In this document: in pieces, positions 57,697 to 64,000 of the stretch
How positions within the stretch are numbered: position 1 is the first letter of the stretch
Layout of the letters: each line of letters opens with the position of its first letter
NCBI RefSeq assembly: GCF_024346455.1
Contig: NZ_JAGQCY010000001.1
Location: 248,001 to 312,000 of the forward strand
Direction: 5' to 3'
Origin: Cyanobium sp. Aljojuca 7A6
Lineage (GTDB): Bacteria > Cyanobacteriota > Cyanobacteriia > PCC-6307 > Cyanobiaceae
Length of the DNA stretch: 64,000 nt
Made by a program: the position numbers and the translations under genes
The notes under the pieces: model-generated
What the model saw: the letters and a program-made list of their open reading frames with translations, nothing else
Databases searched by the model: none
Told to the model about the DNA's origin: nothing

Positions 57697-58860
57697 ATGG
57701 CGATGGGGACAGCCACGACAACGACCAGACGTTGGCGGCAAGGGCTGTTGGCCCTGGCCCTGGCCGCCCTGCTGAGCCTGGTACCGCCCGCCGCCGCCGC
57801 TGCCGCCGCGGAACTGCAGGTGTTCGTGCGCGAGGGCTGTCCCCACTGTGCCGCCGCCAAGGCCTTCCTGCCCGAGCTGCAGCGGCAGCGGCCGGCCGTG
57901 CAGGTGCGGCTGCGTGACGTGGGGATCGATCCGCAGGCCCGCGACGACCTGCTGCGCCTTTCAAAGCAGGCGGGTATCCAGGCCCCCGGCGTGCCCGCGT
58001 TCGCGTATGCGGGCCGGCTGCTGGTGGGCTTCGATGACGCCGGGGGCCGCGGGCAGGACCTGCTGGCCCTGGTGGAGGCGCCCAGCACGGACAACCCAGG
58101 CGAAGACGCGGCCGGTGCCACAGAGCTCAGCCTCGGCCCCCTGGGCCGCCTCAGCGTCGACGGGCAGGGCCTGCCGTTGTTCACCCTGGCGATGGGGCTG
58201 CTGGACGGCTTCAATCCCTGCGCGATGTGGGTGCTGCTGTTCCTGCTGTCACTGCTGGTGCATTGGCAGAACCGTCGCCGCATGGCCCTGGTGGCGGGCA
58301 CGTTCGTGCTGGTCAGCGGTGCGGTCTATTACGCCTTCATGGCCGCCTGGCTGAACGTGTTTCTGCTGCTGGGCTGGTCTACCGGGCTGCGGCTGGTGCT
58401 GGCCGGCCTGGCAATCACGGTGGGGGTGGTCAACGTGCTGGACAGTCGGCGCCAGGGCAGCGGCTTCAGCCTCTCGATCCCGGCGGCGGCCAAGCCAGGC
58501 CTCTACGCCCGCCTGCGCAACGTCGTCCAGTCACGCTCCCTGCTGCCGGCCCTGGCCGCGGTGGCGGTTCTGGCGGTGGTGGTGAATGCCGTGGAGTTGC
58601 TCTGCACCGCCGGTCTGCCGGCGATCTACACGGCGGTGCTCAGCCAGCAGAACCTGCCGGCCAGCGCCCACTACGCCTACCTGGGCCTCTACATCCTCGG
58701 TTACATCGCCGACGACAGCCTGATGGTGGCCGCCGCCGTGCTGGCCCTGAGCAGCAATAAGCTCACGGAAGCCGGTGGCCGCTGGCTGAAGCTGATCAGT
58801 GGCGGGGTGATGCTGGCGCTGGGGCTGGCGTTGCTGCTGCGGCCCGGATGGCTGCTGTGA
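57697..58860 (+). CDS. Fused glutaredoxin-like / CcdA-like membrane redox protein
   Basis: A 387-residue protein: signal-type N-terminus, an exported glutaredoxin-like domain with VREGCPHCAAAKAF (CPHC active site, ~45-125), then a membrane domain of about six helices with GLLDGFNPCAMWVLLFLLSLL and a second conserved Cys in AVELLCTAGLPAIYT. The two Cys fit a DsbD/CcdA-type transmembrane thiol relay, so it may move reducing power across a membrane to periplasmic or lumenal proteins. GTG/ATG near 57697 gives the best start. Confidence 0.83.
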   Translation: MAMGTATTTTRRWRQGLLALALAALLSLVPPAAAAAAAELQVFVREGCPHCAAAKAFLPELQRQRPAVQVRLRDVGIDPQARDDLLRLSKQAGIQAPGVPAFAYAGRLLVGFDDAGGRGQDLLALVEAPSTDNPGEDAAGATELSLGPLGRLSVDGQGLPLFTLAMGLLDGFNPCAMWVLLFLLSLLVHWQNRRRMALVAGTFVLVSGAVYYAFMAAWLNVFLLLGWSTGLRLVLAGLAITVGVVNVLDSRRQGSGFSLSIPAAAKPGLYARLRNVVQSRSLLPALAAVAVLAVVVNAVELLCTAGLPAIYTAVLSQQNLPASAHYAYLGLYILGYIADDSLMVAAAVLALSSNKLTEAGGRWLKLISGGVMLALGLALLLRPGWLL

Positions 58861-58863
58861 GGC

Positions 58864-59163
58864 TCACCCCAGCAGCGCCTGCACGCTGGCCAGCTTGTCG
58901 TCGAGGCTCTGGTCGCGGTCGGTGCGGGTGTTGATCGTCACGGTGGTGAAGATCCGCGGGCAGCCCATGGCGTGCACGGCGGCATGGCAGGCCTCGATCG
59001 CCGCCATCACCGGCGCCCACTCGCCCTCGATGGCGGTGCCGTTGGGGTGCAGCCGGATCGTCAGCCCGGCCTGCTGCAGCACCCGCTCGCAGGTGGCCAC
59101 GTAGGACGCCAGGCTCACCCCCACACCAATCGGCACCACACAAAGATCAACGATCACCTTCAT
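58864..59163 (-). CDS. MTH1187 family thiamine-binding protein
   Basis: A 99-residue small ferredoxin-fold protein of the MTH1187/YqgV family (MKVIVDLCVVPIGVGVSLASYV, HPNGTAIEGEWAPVMAAIEACH, RIFTTVTINTRTD). Members bind thiamine or are of unknown role. It converges on the redox membrane gene with 3 bp between stops. Confidence 0.88.
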   Translation of the reverse strand: MKVIVDLCVVPIGVGVSLASYVATCERVLQQAGLTIRLHPNGTAIEGEWAPVMAAIEACHAAVHAMGCPRIFTTVTINTRTDRDQSLDDKLASVQALLG

Positions 59164-59424
59164 GCTGGAAGCTGGCAGGGGCCATGCCGATCATCACCAG
59201 GTGCCGATGCTGAACAGCAACTGCAACAGGGCAAAACCCGCCAGACAGGTGGCGGCTAGGAGCGGAGCGACATGAACCAATTTTCCAATCCCTCGTTGGT
59301 GCTGGTCTAGGCCGGGCGCAGCCCCTGAGAAAGGCCAAAGAGAGACTGCGTGTGGAGAGCCACAGACACAGTTAGTGATGAACTTTTGTCCTGCGTGCCC
59401 TGCATCGAAGCCCGACTTTCAGCC

Positions 59425-60109
59425 TCAGGGATGGGGGACGATCAGTTCAAGACCCTGCCCTGTGGGCCTGGCCACGGGCCGGAAGCCCCGTAAACGCCCA
59501 GGCACCTGGGCAGCGAGCACCACCCCTGTCGGGTCGGTGGCGAGTCCGGCCTCCCGCAGCCGCTGCACGGTCCACCAGTTGCAGTTGCGGGTCCACAGAT
59601 AGGTGCCATGGGCCAGGACAAAACGACCCCCATGGCCGGGCCGCCATGGCAGGGGGGGCGCGTCGCCCGCCTGCGGGTGTGCGCTGGGCCGAGCGCTCCA
59701 GGGCGGTGAGCAGGGCCTGCAGGGTGGGGGCCCCCACCCGACGCTGCCGCACGGCGACCGTTCCCTCCAGCCGCGGGGGATCGGGGTGGGCGGCGAGGAA
59801 CAGCACCGAGTCCGTGGGCAGAACCAGGGCGGAGAAGACGCTCTGGGGGCTGCGGTCGGCGCCATGGAAGTAACGCCGGTCGCCCCAGGCGACTTCCACG
59901 AACGGGGCCGCCTCCGCCCCCGGGGGGCCGAGGCGCCAACCTGGCGGCTGCTGCACCACGATCGAGGTGTGGTGACCCCAATCCGCCACCAGCACGGTGT
60001 AGGGCCCCGGAGGGGGCAACGGCAGCGGCGCCAGCTGGGCGCGGGGCTCGGGTCGCGCGATGGCCTGCAGCAGCGGCCGGCCCACCAGCTCCAGCAGGAG
60101 CGCCAGCAT
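59425..60109 (-). pseudogene. DUF2459 protein, interrupted by a frameshift in a seven-C run
   Basis: The N-terminal two thirds (from ATG 60109) read as DUF2459: signal-like start, then [14 protein letters not shown] and [15 protein letters not shown]. At 59652-59658 (seven C on the coding strand) the frame shifts: the remaining DUF2459 sequence [27 protein letters not shown] lies in the next frame, ending at 59425. Removing one C restores a ~227-residue protein. Unshifted translation ends at 59447 with an unrelated tail. May be a sequencing error, a true null allele or a slippery phase-variable tract. Confidence 0.75.
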
Positions 60110-60143
60110 CAGGAGCGCACTCCCATCCCAGAAGCACCAACGA

Positions 60144-60227
60144 TGGGGGCAGGGGGACTTGAACCCCCACAGCCTTGCAGCCTGCGGATTTTAAGTCCGC
60201 TGCGTCTACCAATTTCGCCATGCCCCC
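60144..60227 (-). tRNA. trnL-UAA: tRNA-Leu (anticodon UAA), intronless
   Basis: Class II tRNA of 84 nt. Acceptor arms GGGGGCA and TGCCCCC pair fully; D-arm ATTGGTAGACGC; anticodon stem GCGGA-CTTAAAA-TCCGC gives UAA; long variable arm; T-arm GGGGGTTCAAGTCCCCC. The 3' CCA is not encoded. Many cyanobacteria have a group I intron in this tRNA; here the anticodon loop is uninterrupted. Confidence 0.95.
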
Positions 60228-60268
60228 GCGCCTGGATCCTAGATTCACTCCACTTCGCGACACCCCTG

Positions 60269-60520
60269 GTGGCCCTGAGCGGACCTCTGAGCGGCCTTTC
60301 GCTCGACACCCTGCTTGTGATCGGTGCCTACCTGGCTCTGGCCGGGGCTTACCTGGTGGTGGTGCCCCTGGCCCTCTACTGGTGGATGCACAGGCGCTGG
60401 ACCGTGATGGGCAAGATCGAGCGCACCGCCATTTATGGGCTGGTGTTCCTGTTCTTCCCTGGGTTGATCCTGTTCTCCCCCTTCCTCAACCTGCGCATGG
60501 CCGGCCAGGGCGAGGCCTGA
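60269..60520 (+). CDS. ndhL: NDH-1 subunit NdhL
   Basis: Small cyanobacterial/chloroplast NDH-1 membrane subunit, 83 residues, with two helices: [22 protein letters not shown] and [23 protein letters not shown]. NdhL anchors the oxygenic-photosynthesis-specific domain used in ferredoxin-driven cyclic flow and CO2 uptake. Start GTG 60269 (or 60317). Directly upstream of a DUF3007 gene and trpA, a known cyanobacterial order. Confidence 0.92.
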   Translation: MALSGPLSGLSLDTLLVIGAYLALAGAYLVVVPLALYWWMHRRWTVMGKIERTAIYGLVFLFFPGLILFSPFLNLRMAGQGEA

Positions 60521-60523
60521 TCC

Positions 60524-60859
60524 TTGACTCGCGCACAGGCGATCCTGCTGGGATTGGTGGTTTTCGGCATCGGCGGGGGGGGCTACTGGGTGTTCCGCTC
60601 CAGCGGCCTGGAGGGCTTCTCCCCCGGCATCGCGGCTTCGGCCGTGCTGATGCTCGTGGTGCTGGGCTGGACGGCCAGCTACCTGCTGCGGGTGCTGGGC
60701 GGCAAGATGACGTACATGGAGCAGCGGCGCCGTTACCGAGCCGCCTACGACGCCGTCACCGACGAGGAGCTGCAGCGCAAGTTCGACGCCATGAGCCCCG
60801 AGGAGCAGGCCAAGCTGCTGGCCGAGGTGGGGCAGCTGCAGGCCGATGCGGAGATGTGA
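60524..60859 (+). CDS. DUF3007 family membrane protein
   Basis: A 111-residue protein with two helices (~6-24 and ~36-58) and a charged C-terminal part (YMEQRRRYRAAYDAVTDEELQRKF, MSPEEQAKLLAEV). The family is cyanobacterial/plastid and of unknown role, commonly beside ndhL. TTG start 3 bp after the ndhL stop. Confidence 0.85.
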   Translation: MTRAQAILLGLVVFGIGGGGYWVFRSSGLEGFSPGIAASAVLMLVVLGWTASYLLRVLGGKMTYMEQRRRYRAAYDAVTDEELQRKFDAMSPEEQAKLLAEVGQLQADAEM

Positions 60860-60903
60860 AGACGACCCCATAGGCTCAGGGGCCCGTCCTGCCCTCCGGC
60901 CCG

Positions 60904-61749
60904 ATGAGCGTCGCTGCCACCGCCGGCCCTGCCACCGCCCCCACGCCGATCCAGCAGCGCTTCGCTGCCCTGCGGGCCGAGGGGCGCTGTGCCCTGATGC
61001 CCTTTCTGATGGCGGGGGATCCCGATCTGACGGTCACCACCGCCAGCCTGCTGGCCCTGCAGGCCGCCGGCGCCGACCTGATCGAACTGGGCATCCCCTA
61101 CAGCGATCCGCTGGCGGATGGCCCGGTGATCCAGGCCGCCGCCAGCCGCGCCCTGGCCTCCGGCACCACCCCGGGGCGGGTGCTGGACATGCTGGGCTCC
61201 CTGCGGGGCCAGCTCACCCTGCCGGTGGTGCTGTTCACCTACAGCAACCCCCTGCTCAACCGGGGTATGGAGAGCTTCTGCCGCGAGGCCGCCGCCGCCG
61301 GTGCCGCCGGCCTGGTGGTGCCCGATCTCCCCTTGGAGGAGGCTCAGAAACTCTCCGGCATCGCGGCCGGCCATGGGCTGGATCTGGTGCTGCTCGTGGC
61401 CCCGAACACCCCGGCCGAGCGCATGGCCCGCATCCACACCGCCAGCCGCGGCTTCACCTATCTGGTGAGCGTCACCGGGGTGACGGGGGTGCGCACCAGT
61501 CTGGAAACGCGGGTGGGTCCGCTGGTGCAGCAGCTGCGGGAGCTGGGACCCACGCCGGTGGCCGTGGGCTTCGGCATCGCCACCGGCGAACAGGCCCTGC
61601 AGGTGCGCCGCTGGGGCGGCGACGGCGCCATCGTGGGCAGCGCCCTGGTGCGGCGCATGGCCCAGGCCCACCAGAGCGGGGCCGATGTGGCCGACGCTGC
61701 CGGTGTCTTTGCCGCCGAGCTGCGCGCCGCCCTCGATCAGCCGCTTTAG
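60904..61749 (+). CDS. trpA: Tryptophan synthase alpha chain
   Basis: TIM-barrel enzyme (281 residues) splitting indole-3-glycerol phosphate. Catalytic Glu in [21 protein letters not shown] and Asp in [12 protein letters not shown], phosphate site [10 protein letters not shown] and [12 protein letters not shown] are visible. Lies 44 bp after DUF3007. Confidence 0.97.
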   Translation: MSVAATAGPATAPTPIQQRFAALRAEGRCALMPFLMAGDPDLTVTTASLLALQAAGADLIELGIPYSDPLADGPVIQAAASRALASGTTPGRVLDMLGSLRGQLTLPVVLFTYSNPLLNRGMESFCREAAAAGAAGLVVPDLPLEEAQKLSGIAAGHGLDLVLLVAPNTPAERMARIHTASRGFTYLVSVTGVTGVRTSLETRVGPLVQQLRELGPTPVAVGFGIATGEQALQVRRWGGDGAIVGSALVRRMAQAHQSGADVADAAGVFAAELRAALDQPL

Positions 61750-61754
61750 CCGGG

Positions 61755-61835
61755 CTACAGCACAGGAGCGCAGGCGCTCAACGACAGCAGCAGCACCAGG
61801 GCGGCGAGCAACGACGCTGGGGCAAGCCAGGCCAT
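61755..61835 (-). CDS. Possible 26-residue membrane/lipoprotein-like peptide
   Basis: A short - strand frame, ATG 61835, of 26 residues: MAWLAPASLLAALVLLLSLS then ACAPVL. It is one hydrophobic helix ending in a lipobox-like LSAC. It fills the gap between trpA and the methyltransferase gene. Only hydrophobic character and position support it. Confidence 0.25.
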   Translation of the reverse strand: MAWLAPASLLAALVLLLSLSACAPVL

Positions 61836-61891
61836 GGGACGCGGGGCAGGGGTTCGCATGGCCGGAGAACAACTGATCCCATGATGGGCCG

Positions 61892-62530
61892 ATGGACCCC
61901 GATTCCCTGCCGTTTTCTCCCGCCTGCCTGCGTAACCAGGAGCCGATCCTGACGCAGCTGCGCCGGTGGATGCCCCCGGAGGCCAGGGTGCTGGAGGTGG
62001 GCTCGGGCAGCGGCCAACACGCCATCCACATGGCCCGCCATCTGCCGGGGGTGTGCTGGCAGCCCAGTGAGCGCTCCGAATCCCTGACCGGACTGGCCGG
62101 ACGCATCGCCCTGGAGGGCCAGGCGGGCCTGGCCCCCGGGGCCCGGGTGGCACCGCCGCTGGCGCTGGATGTGACCGAGGCCCACTGGCCGGCCGGGCCC
62201 TTCGAGGTGGTTTTCACGGCCAACACGCTGCACATCATGCCGGCGGCCGCTGTGCCCTACCTGCTGGCCGGCAGTGCCCGGGTACTGACCGTCGATGGCC
62301 TGCTGCTGATCTACGGCCCGTTTCGCTACGGCGATAGCCATACCGCCGCCAGCAATGGGGCCTTCGATGCCCATCTGCAACAGCTGGATCCGGCCATGGG
62401 GGTTCGCGACGCCGAGGAGCTCCAGGCCATGGCCTCCCGCCTGGGGCTGCACCTGCAGGCCGATGGGGCGATGCCGGCCAACAACCGCCTGCTGGTGTTT
62501 CAAAAGAGCCAAGAAGGGCGCGGAGAATGA
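61892..62530 (+). CDS. DUF938 SAM-dependent methyltransferase
   Basis: A 212-residue class I methyltransferase-fold protein: SPACLRNQEPILTQL, SAM motif VLEVGSGSGQHAIHMARHLP, WQPSERSE, VVFTANTLHIMPAAAV, LLIYGPFRYG. The DUF938 family is predicted from sequence only; substrate unknown. Confidence 0.88.
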   Translation: MDPDSLPFSPACLRNQEPILTQLRRWMPPEARVLEVGSGSGQHAIHMARHLPGVCWQPSERSESLTGLAGRIALEGQAGLAPGARVAPPLALDVTEAHWPAGPFEVVFTANTLHIMPAAAVPYLLAGSARVLTVDGLLLIYGPFRYGDSHTAASNGAFDAHLQQLDPAMGVRDAEELQAMASRLGLHLQADGAMPANNRLLVFQKSQEGRGE

Positions 62531-62566
62531 AAGGCTGAGGGACGTTCCTCTCCCACCCCGCGGCCC

Positions 62567-62833
62567 ATGAAATTCGTCCTCTGGGGCACCTACGTCGCCG
62601 ACGCCCTTGAGCGCCGCACCCCCTACCGCGACGAGCATCTGGCCGGACTGAAACGCCAGAAAGAGGAGGGTGTGCTGCTCACCCTGGGGCCCACCGCCGA
62701 CACCAGCCACGTCTTCGGCCTCTACGAAGCCGACGAGCAGGCGACGGTGGAGAGCCTCGTCAAAGGTGACATCTACTGGCGCCAGGGCATCTGGACGGCC
62801 GTGGAGATCTATCCCTGGATCCAGGCCTTCTAA
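62567..62833 (+). CDS. YciI-like protein
   Basis: An 88-residue dimeric ferredoxin-like fold protein of the YciI group: MKFVLWGTYVADALERRTPYRDEHLAGLKRQ.., then LLTLGPTADT and VKGDIYWRQGIWTAVEIYPW. The Asp/His pair of the putative active site is in YRDEHL. Catalytic role in the family is unproved. 36 bp after the methyltransferase. Confidence 0.85.
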   Translation: MKFVLWGTYVADALERRTPYRDEHLAGLKRQKEEGVLLTLGPTADTSHVFGLYEADEQATVESLVKGDIYWRQGIWTAVEIYPWIQAF

Positions 62834-62854
62834 GCCACGCGGAAGCGAGGGGCT

Positions 62855-63250
62855 TCAGCTGCGGGGCCAGCCGGCCTGGGCCTGCTGCCACACCCAGGCG
62901 GCCACCGCGTCGGCCCCGCCGTCACCGAGGGCCTCGCCGTAGCCGCCCATCTGGCCGATTCCTGCGGCGGCGATCGTGGCGATCACCGCTGGATTGGCGG
63001 CGCCATTGCGCTCCAACGCTGCCAGCTTCAATGTCTTGCCGCGGCGGATGATGTTGCCCCCCTGGGCATGGCAGCCGATGCAGTGGGCCTCAAACAAGCG
63101 GCCGCCCGTATCTCGACGGGCGACCTCAGAATCGAGGGCCTCCAACGCGAAGGCTGGCCCTGGGAAGCCAAGGGCCGCTGGCGGCAGGATCAGGGCCAGC
63201 AGCAGAAGCAGGCCCACCAACAGCGACAGCAGCGGACGCCAGCGGATCAA
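62855..63250 (-). CDS. c-type cytochrome, c6-like
   Basis: A 131-residue class I cytochrome c with signal peptide (~1-35), heme motif CIGCH (FEAHCIGCHAQGGN), and probable axial Met in GIGQMGGYGEAL, like cytochrome c6 paralogues (c6B/c6C). May carry electrons in the thylakoid lumen or periplasm. The start overlaps the CyAbrB stop by 4 bp, so the regulator and cytochrome are cotranscribed. Confidence 0.87.
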   Translation of the reverse strand: MIRWRPLLSLLVGLLLLLALILPPAALGFPGPAFALEALDSEVARRDTGGRLFEAHCIGCHAQGGNIIRRGKTLKLAALERNGAANPAVIATIAAAGIGQMGGYGEALGDGGADAVAAWVWQQAQAGWPRS

Positions 63251-63609
63251 TCCTCTTCGTCGGCGCTGCCGGCGGGGATCAGGCGAATCTGTTTGCGGCC
63301 GAGCTTGATCTCGAACTCATCGCCGGGCTTGAGATCAAGCATGGCGGTGTAGGCCTTGCCGATGAGCAGATTGCCGTTGCCCTGCACCGTGGCCACATAG
63401 CTGAGTTTGCGGCCGCCTTTGCCGACCTTGCCGGCCGCACCGAATTCGACCCCTTTGGCCTCCAACAGGGCCTCGTAGAAGGCGGTGAAGTTCAGGCGCT
63501 CGGCGCCATCCTTCTTGGTGGAAACATAGCCACAGGCCCGTACGATCTCCGACTTGCCGACATCGCCGAGTTCCTTGACCTTGGCCAGCAATTCCGATCC
63601 AGTCAGCAT
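63247..63609 (-). CDS. CyAbrB-type transcriptional regulator
   Basis: A 120-residue cyanobacterial AbrB protein, DNA-binding domain at the C-terminus: N-terminal helix SELLAKVKELGDVGKSEIVRACGYVS, then LLIGKAYTAMLDLKPGDEFEIKLG. CyAbrB proteins are known regulators of carbon/nitrogen genes and of the hox operon in Synechocystis, so this one could act on the hydrogenase genes here (inference). Confidence 0.92.
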   Translation of the reverse strand: MLTGSELLAKVKELGDVGKSEIVRACGYVSTKKDGAERLNFTAFYEALLEAKGVEFGAAGKVGKGGRKLSYVATVQGNGNLLIGKAYTAMLDLKPGDEFEIKLGRKQIRLIPAGSADEED

Positions 63610-63712
63610 GGTATGTACGCGGTGTCGTGAGTGAGGTTAGAACTAAAACATACACCAGCGTGATCAGCCTTGTGCCGAAAGCGGCGACAATCCATGCACA
63701 TTCACCGCCGCG

Positions 63713-64000
63713 ATGCTGCCGATCCGTCCACTGCGCCCCGATGATTGCCTGCAACTGATCGCCGTGTATCACGAATCGGTCATCAGCCAGGCCGGGAACC
63801 TCTACAGCCCGTTACAGATCGAGGCCTGGTCACAACAGGCGAGTCGCAATGATGACTTCCGGTCGTCATTGCTACGCGGCCATGGGTTGGTGAGCTGTGC
63901 CAACGACGACGACACGATCATCGAAGCGTTTGCCCTTCTTGATCCCAGCGACCGGCTCGCCCTGCTGTACTGCCGTGGCCGCTCCAGCCGCCAGGGACGC
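63713..64000 (+). CDS. GNAT-like acetyltransferase (3' end cut by window)
   Basis: From ATG 63713 the frame stays open to the window end (96 codons). It begins MLPIRPLRPDDCLQLIAVYHE, typical of GNAT proteins, with SPLQIEAWSQQ and AFALLDPSDRLALLYC following; the acetyl-CoA loop would lie beyond the window. Divergent from cyAbrB. Confidence 0.65.
   Translation, partial: MLPIRPLRPDDCLQLIAVYHESVISQAGNLYSPLQIEAWSQQASRNDDFRSSLLRGHGLVSCANDDDTIIEAFALLDPSDRLALLYCRGRSSRQGR

Overview
The window looks like chromosome of an alpha-cyanobacterium, most likely a Cyanobium / Synechococcus subcluster 5.2 type picocyanobacterium. Base composition is GC-rich throughout, the carboxysome genes are of the alpha (cso) type, NDH-1, NdhL, CyAbrB and c6-like cytochrome genes are cyanobacterial, and genes are packed with many 4-bp stop/start overlaps. 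I saw no transposase, phage module or CRISPR array. The organism assignment is an inference from gene content; no search was run.

Layout. (1) 1-8.8 kb, + strand: the distal half of an alpha-carboxysome / CO2-uptake operon: csoSCA (5' cut), csoS4A, csoS4B, csoS1E-like shell gene, a ferritin-like gene, ndhF4-ndhD4-chpX (CO2-hydrating NDH-1), acRAF and cbbX. (2) 8.8-31.5 kb: mixed housekeeping genes: dnaA, an HtrA protease, a sugar-transferase pair, ABC transporters, hisG, a glyoxalase II, a STAS / HATPase / cNMP-PP2C partner-switching operon, ridA, a minimal SepF, an L,D-transpeptidase, malic enzyme, a pyrF-pyrE fusion and an RND pump. (3) 31.6-54.6 kb, mostly - strand: a complete bidirectional [NiFe] hydrogenase with all maturation factors and pyruvate:ferredoxin oxidoreductase. 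The order in transcription direction is hoxE, (insert), hoxF-U-Y-H-W-hypA, (outer-membrane protein), hypB-F-C-nifJ-DHOD-like-hypD-E. (4) 48.4-57 kb: a cyclic-di-GMP cassette. It holds an orphan substrate-binding lipoprotein and two membrane GGDEF/EAL-type proteins lying between hoxE and hoxF, with a third PAS-GGDEF protein just beyond hoxE. (5) 57-64 kb: housekeeping and small genes including a redox membrane protein, a frameshifted DUF2459 gene, tRNA-Leu(UAA), ndhL, trpA, a c-type cytochrome and a CyAbrB regulator.

How the parts fit. Region 1 concentrates CO2 and keeps Rubisco assembled and active. Region 3 is a fermentation / redox-valve locus: PFOR makes reduced ferredoxin or flavodoxin from pyruvate, Hox disposes of or recovers reductant as H2, and the Hyp proteins and HoxW build the NiFe site. 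The two most unusual observations are the splitting of hoxE from hoxFUYH by a c-di-GMP cassette, and an identical 13-bp element placed 20-22 bp before both the hoxE and hoxF start codons. Other points of note are nifJ embedded by overlapping codons inside the hyp operon, a terminator-bounded outer-membrane gene between hypA and hypB, and a one-base frameshift in a seven-C run of the DUF2459 gene.
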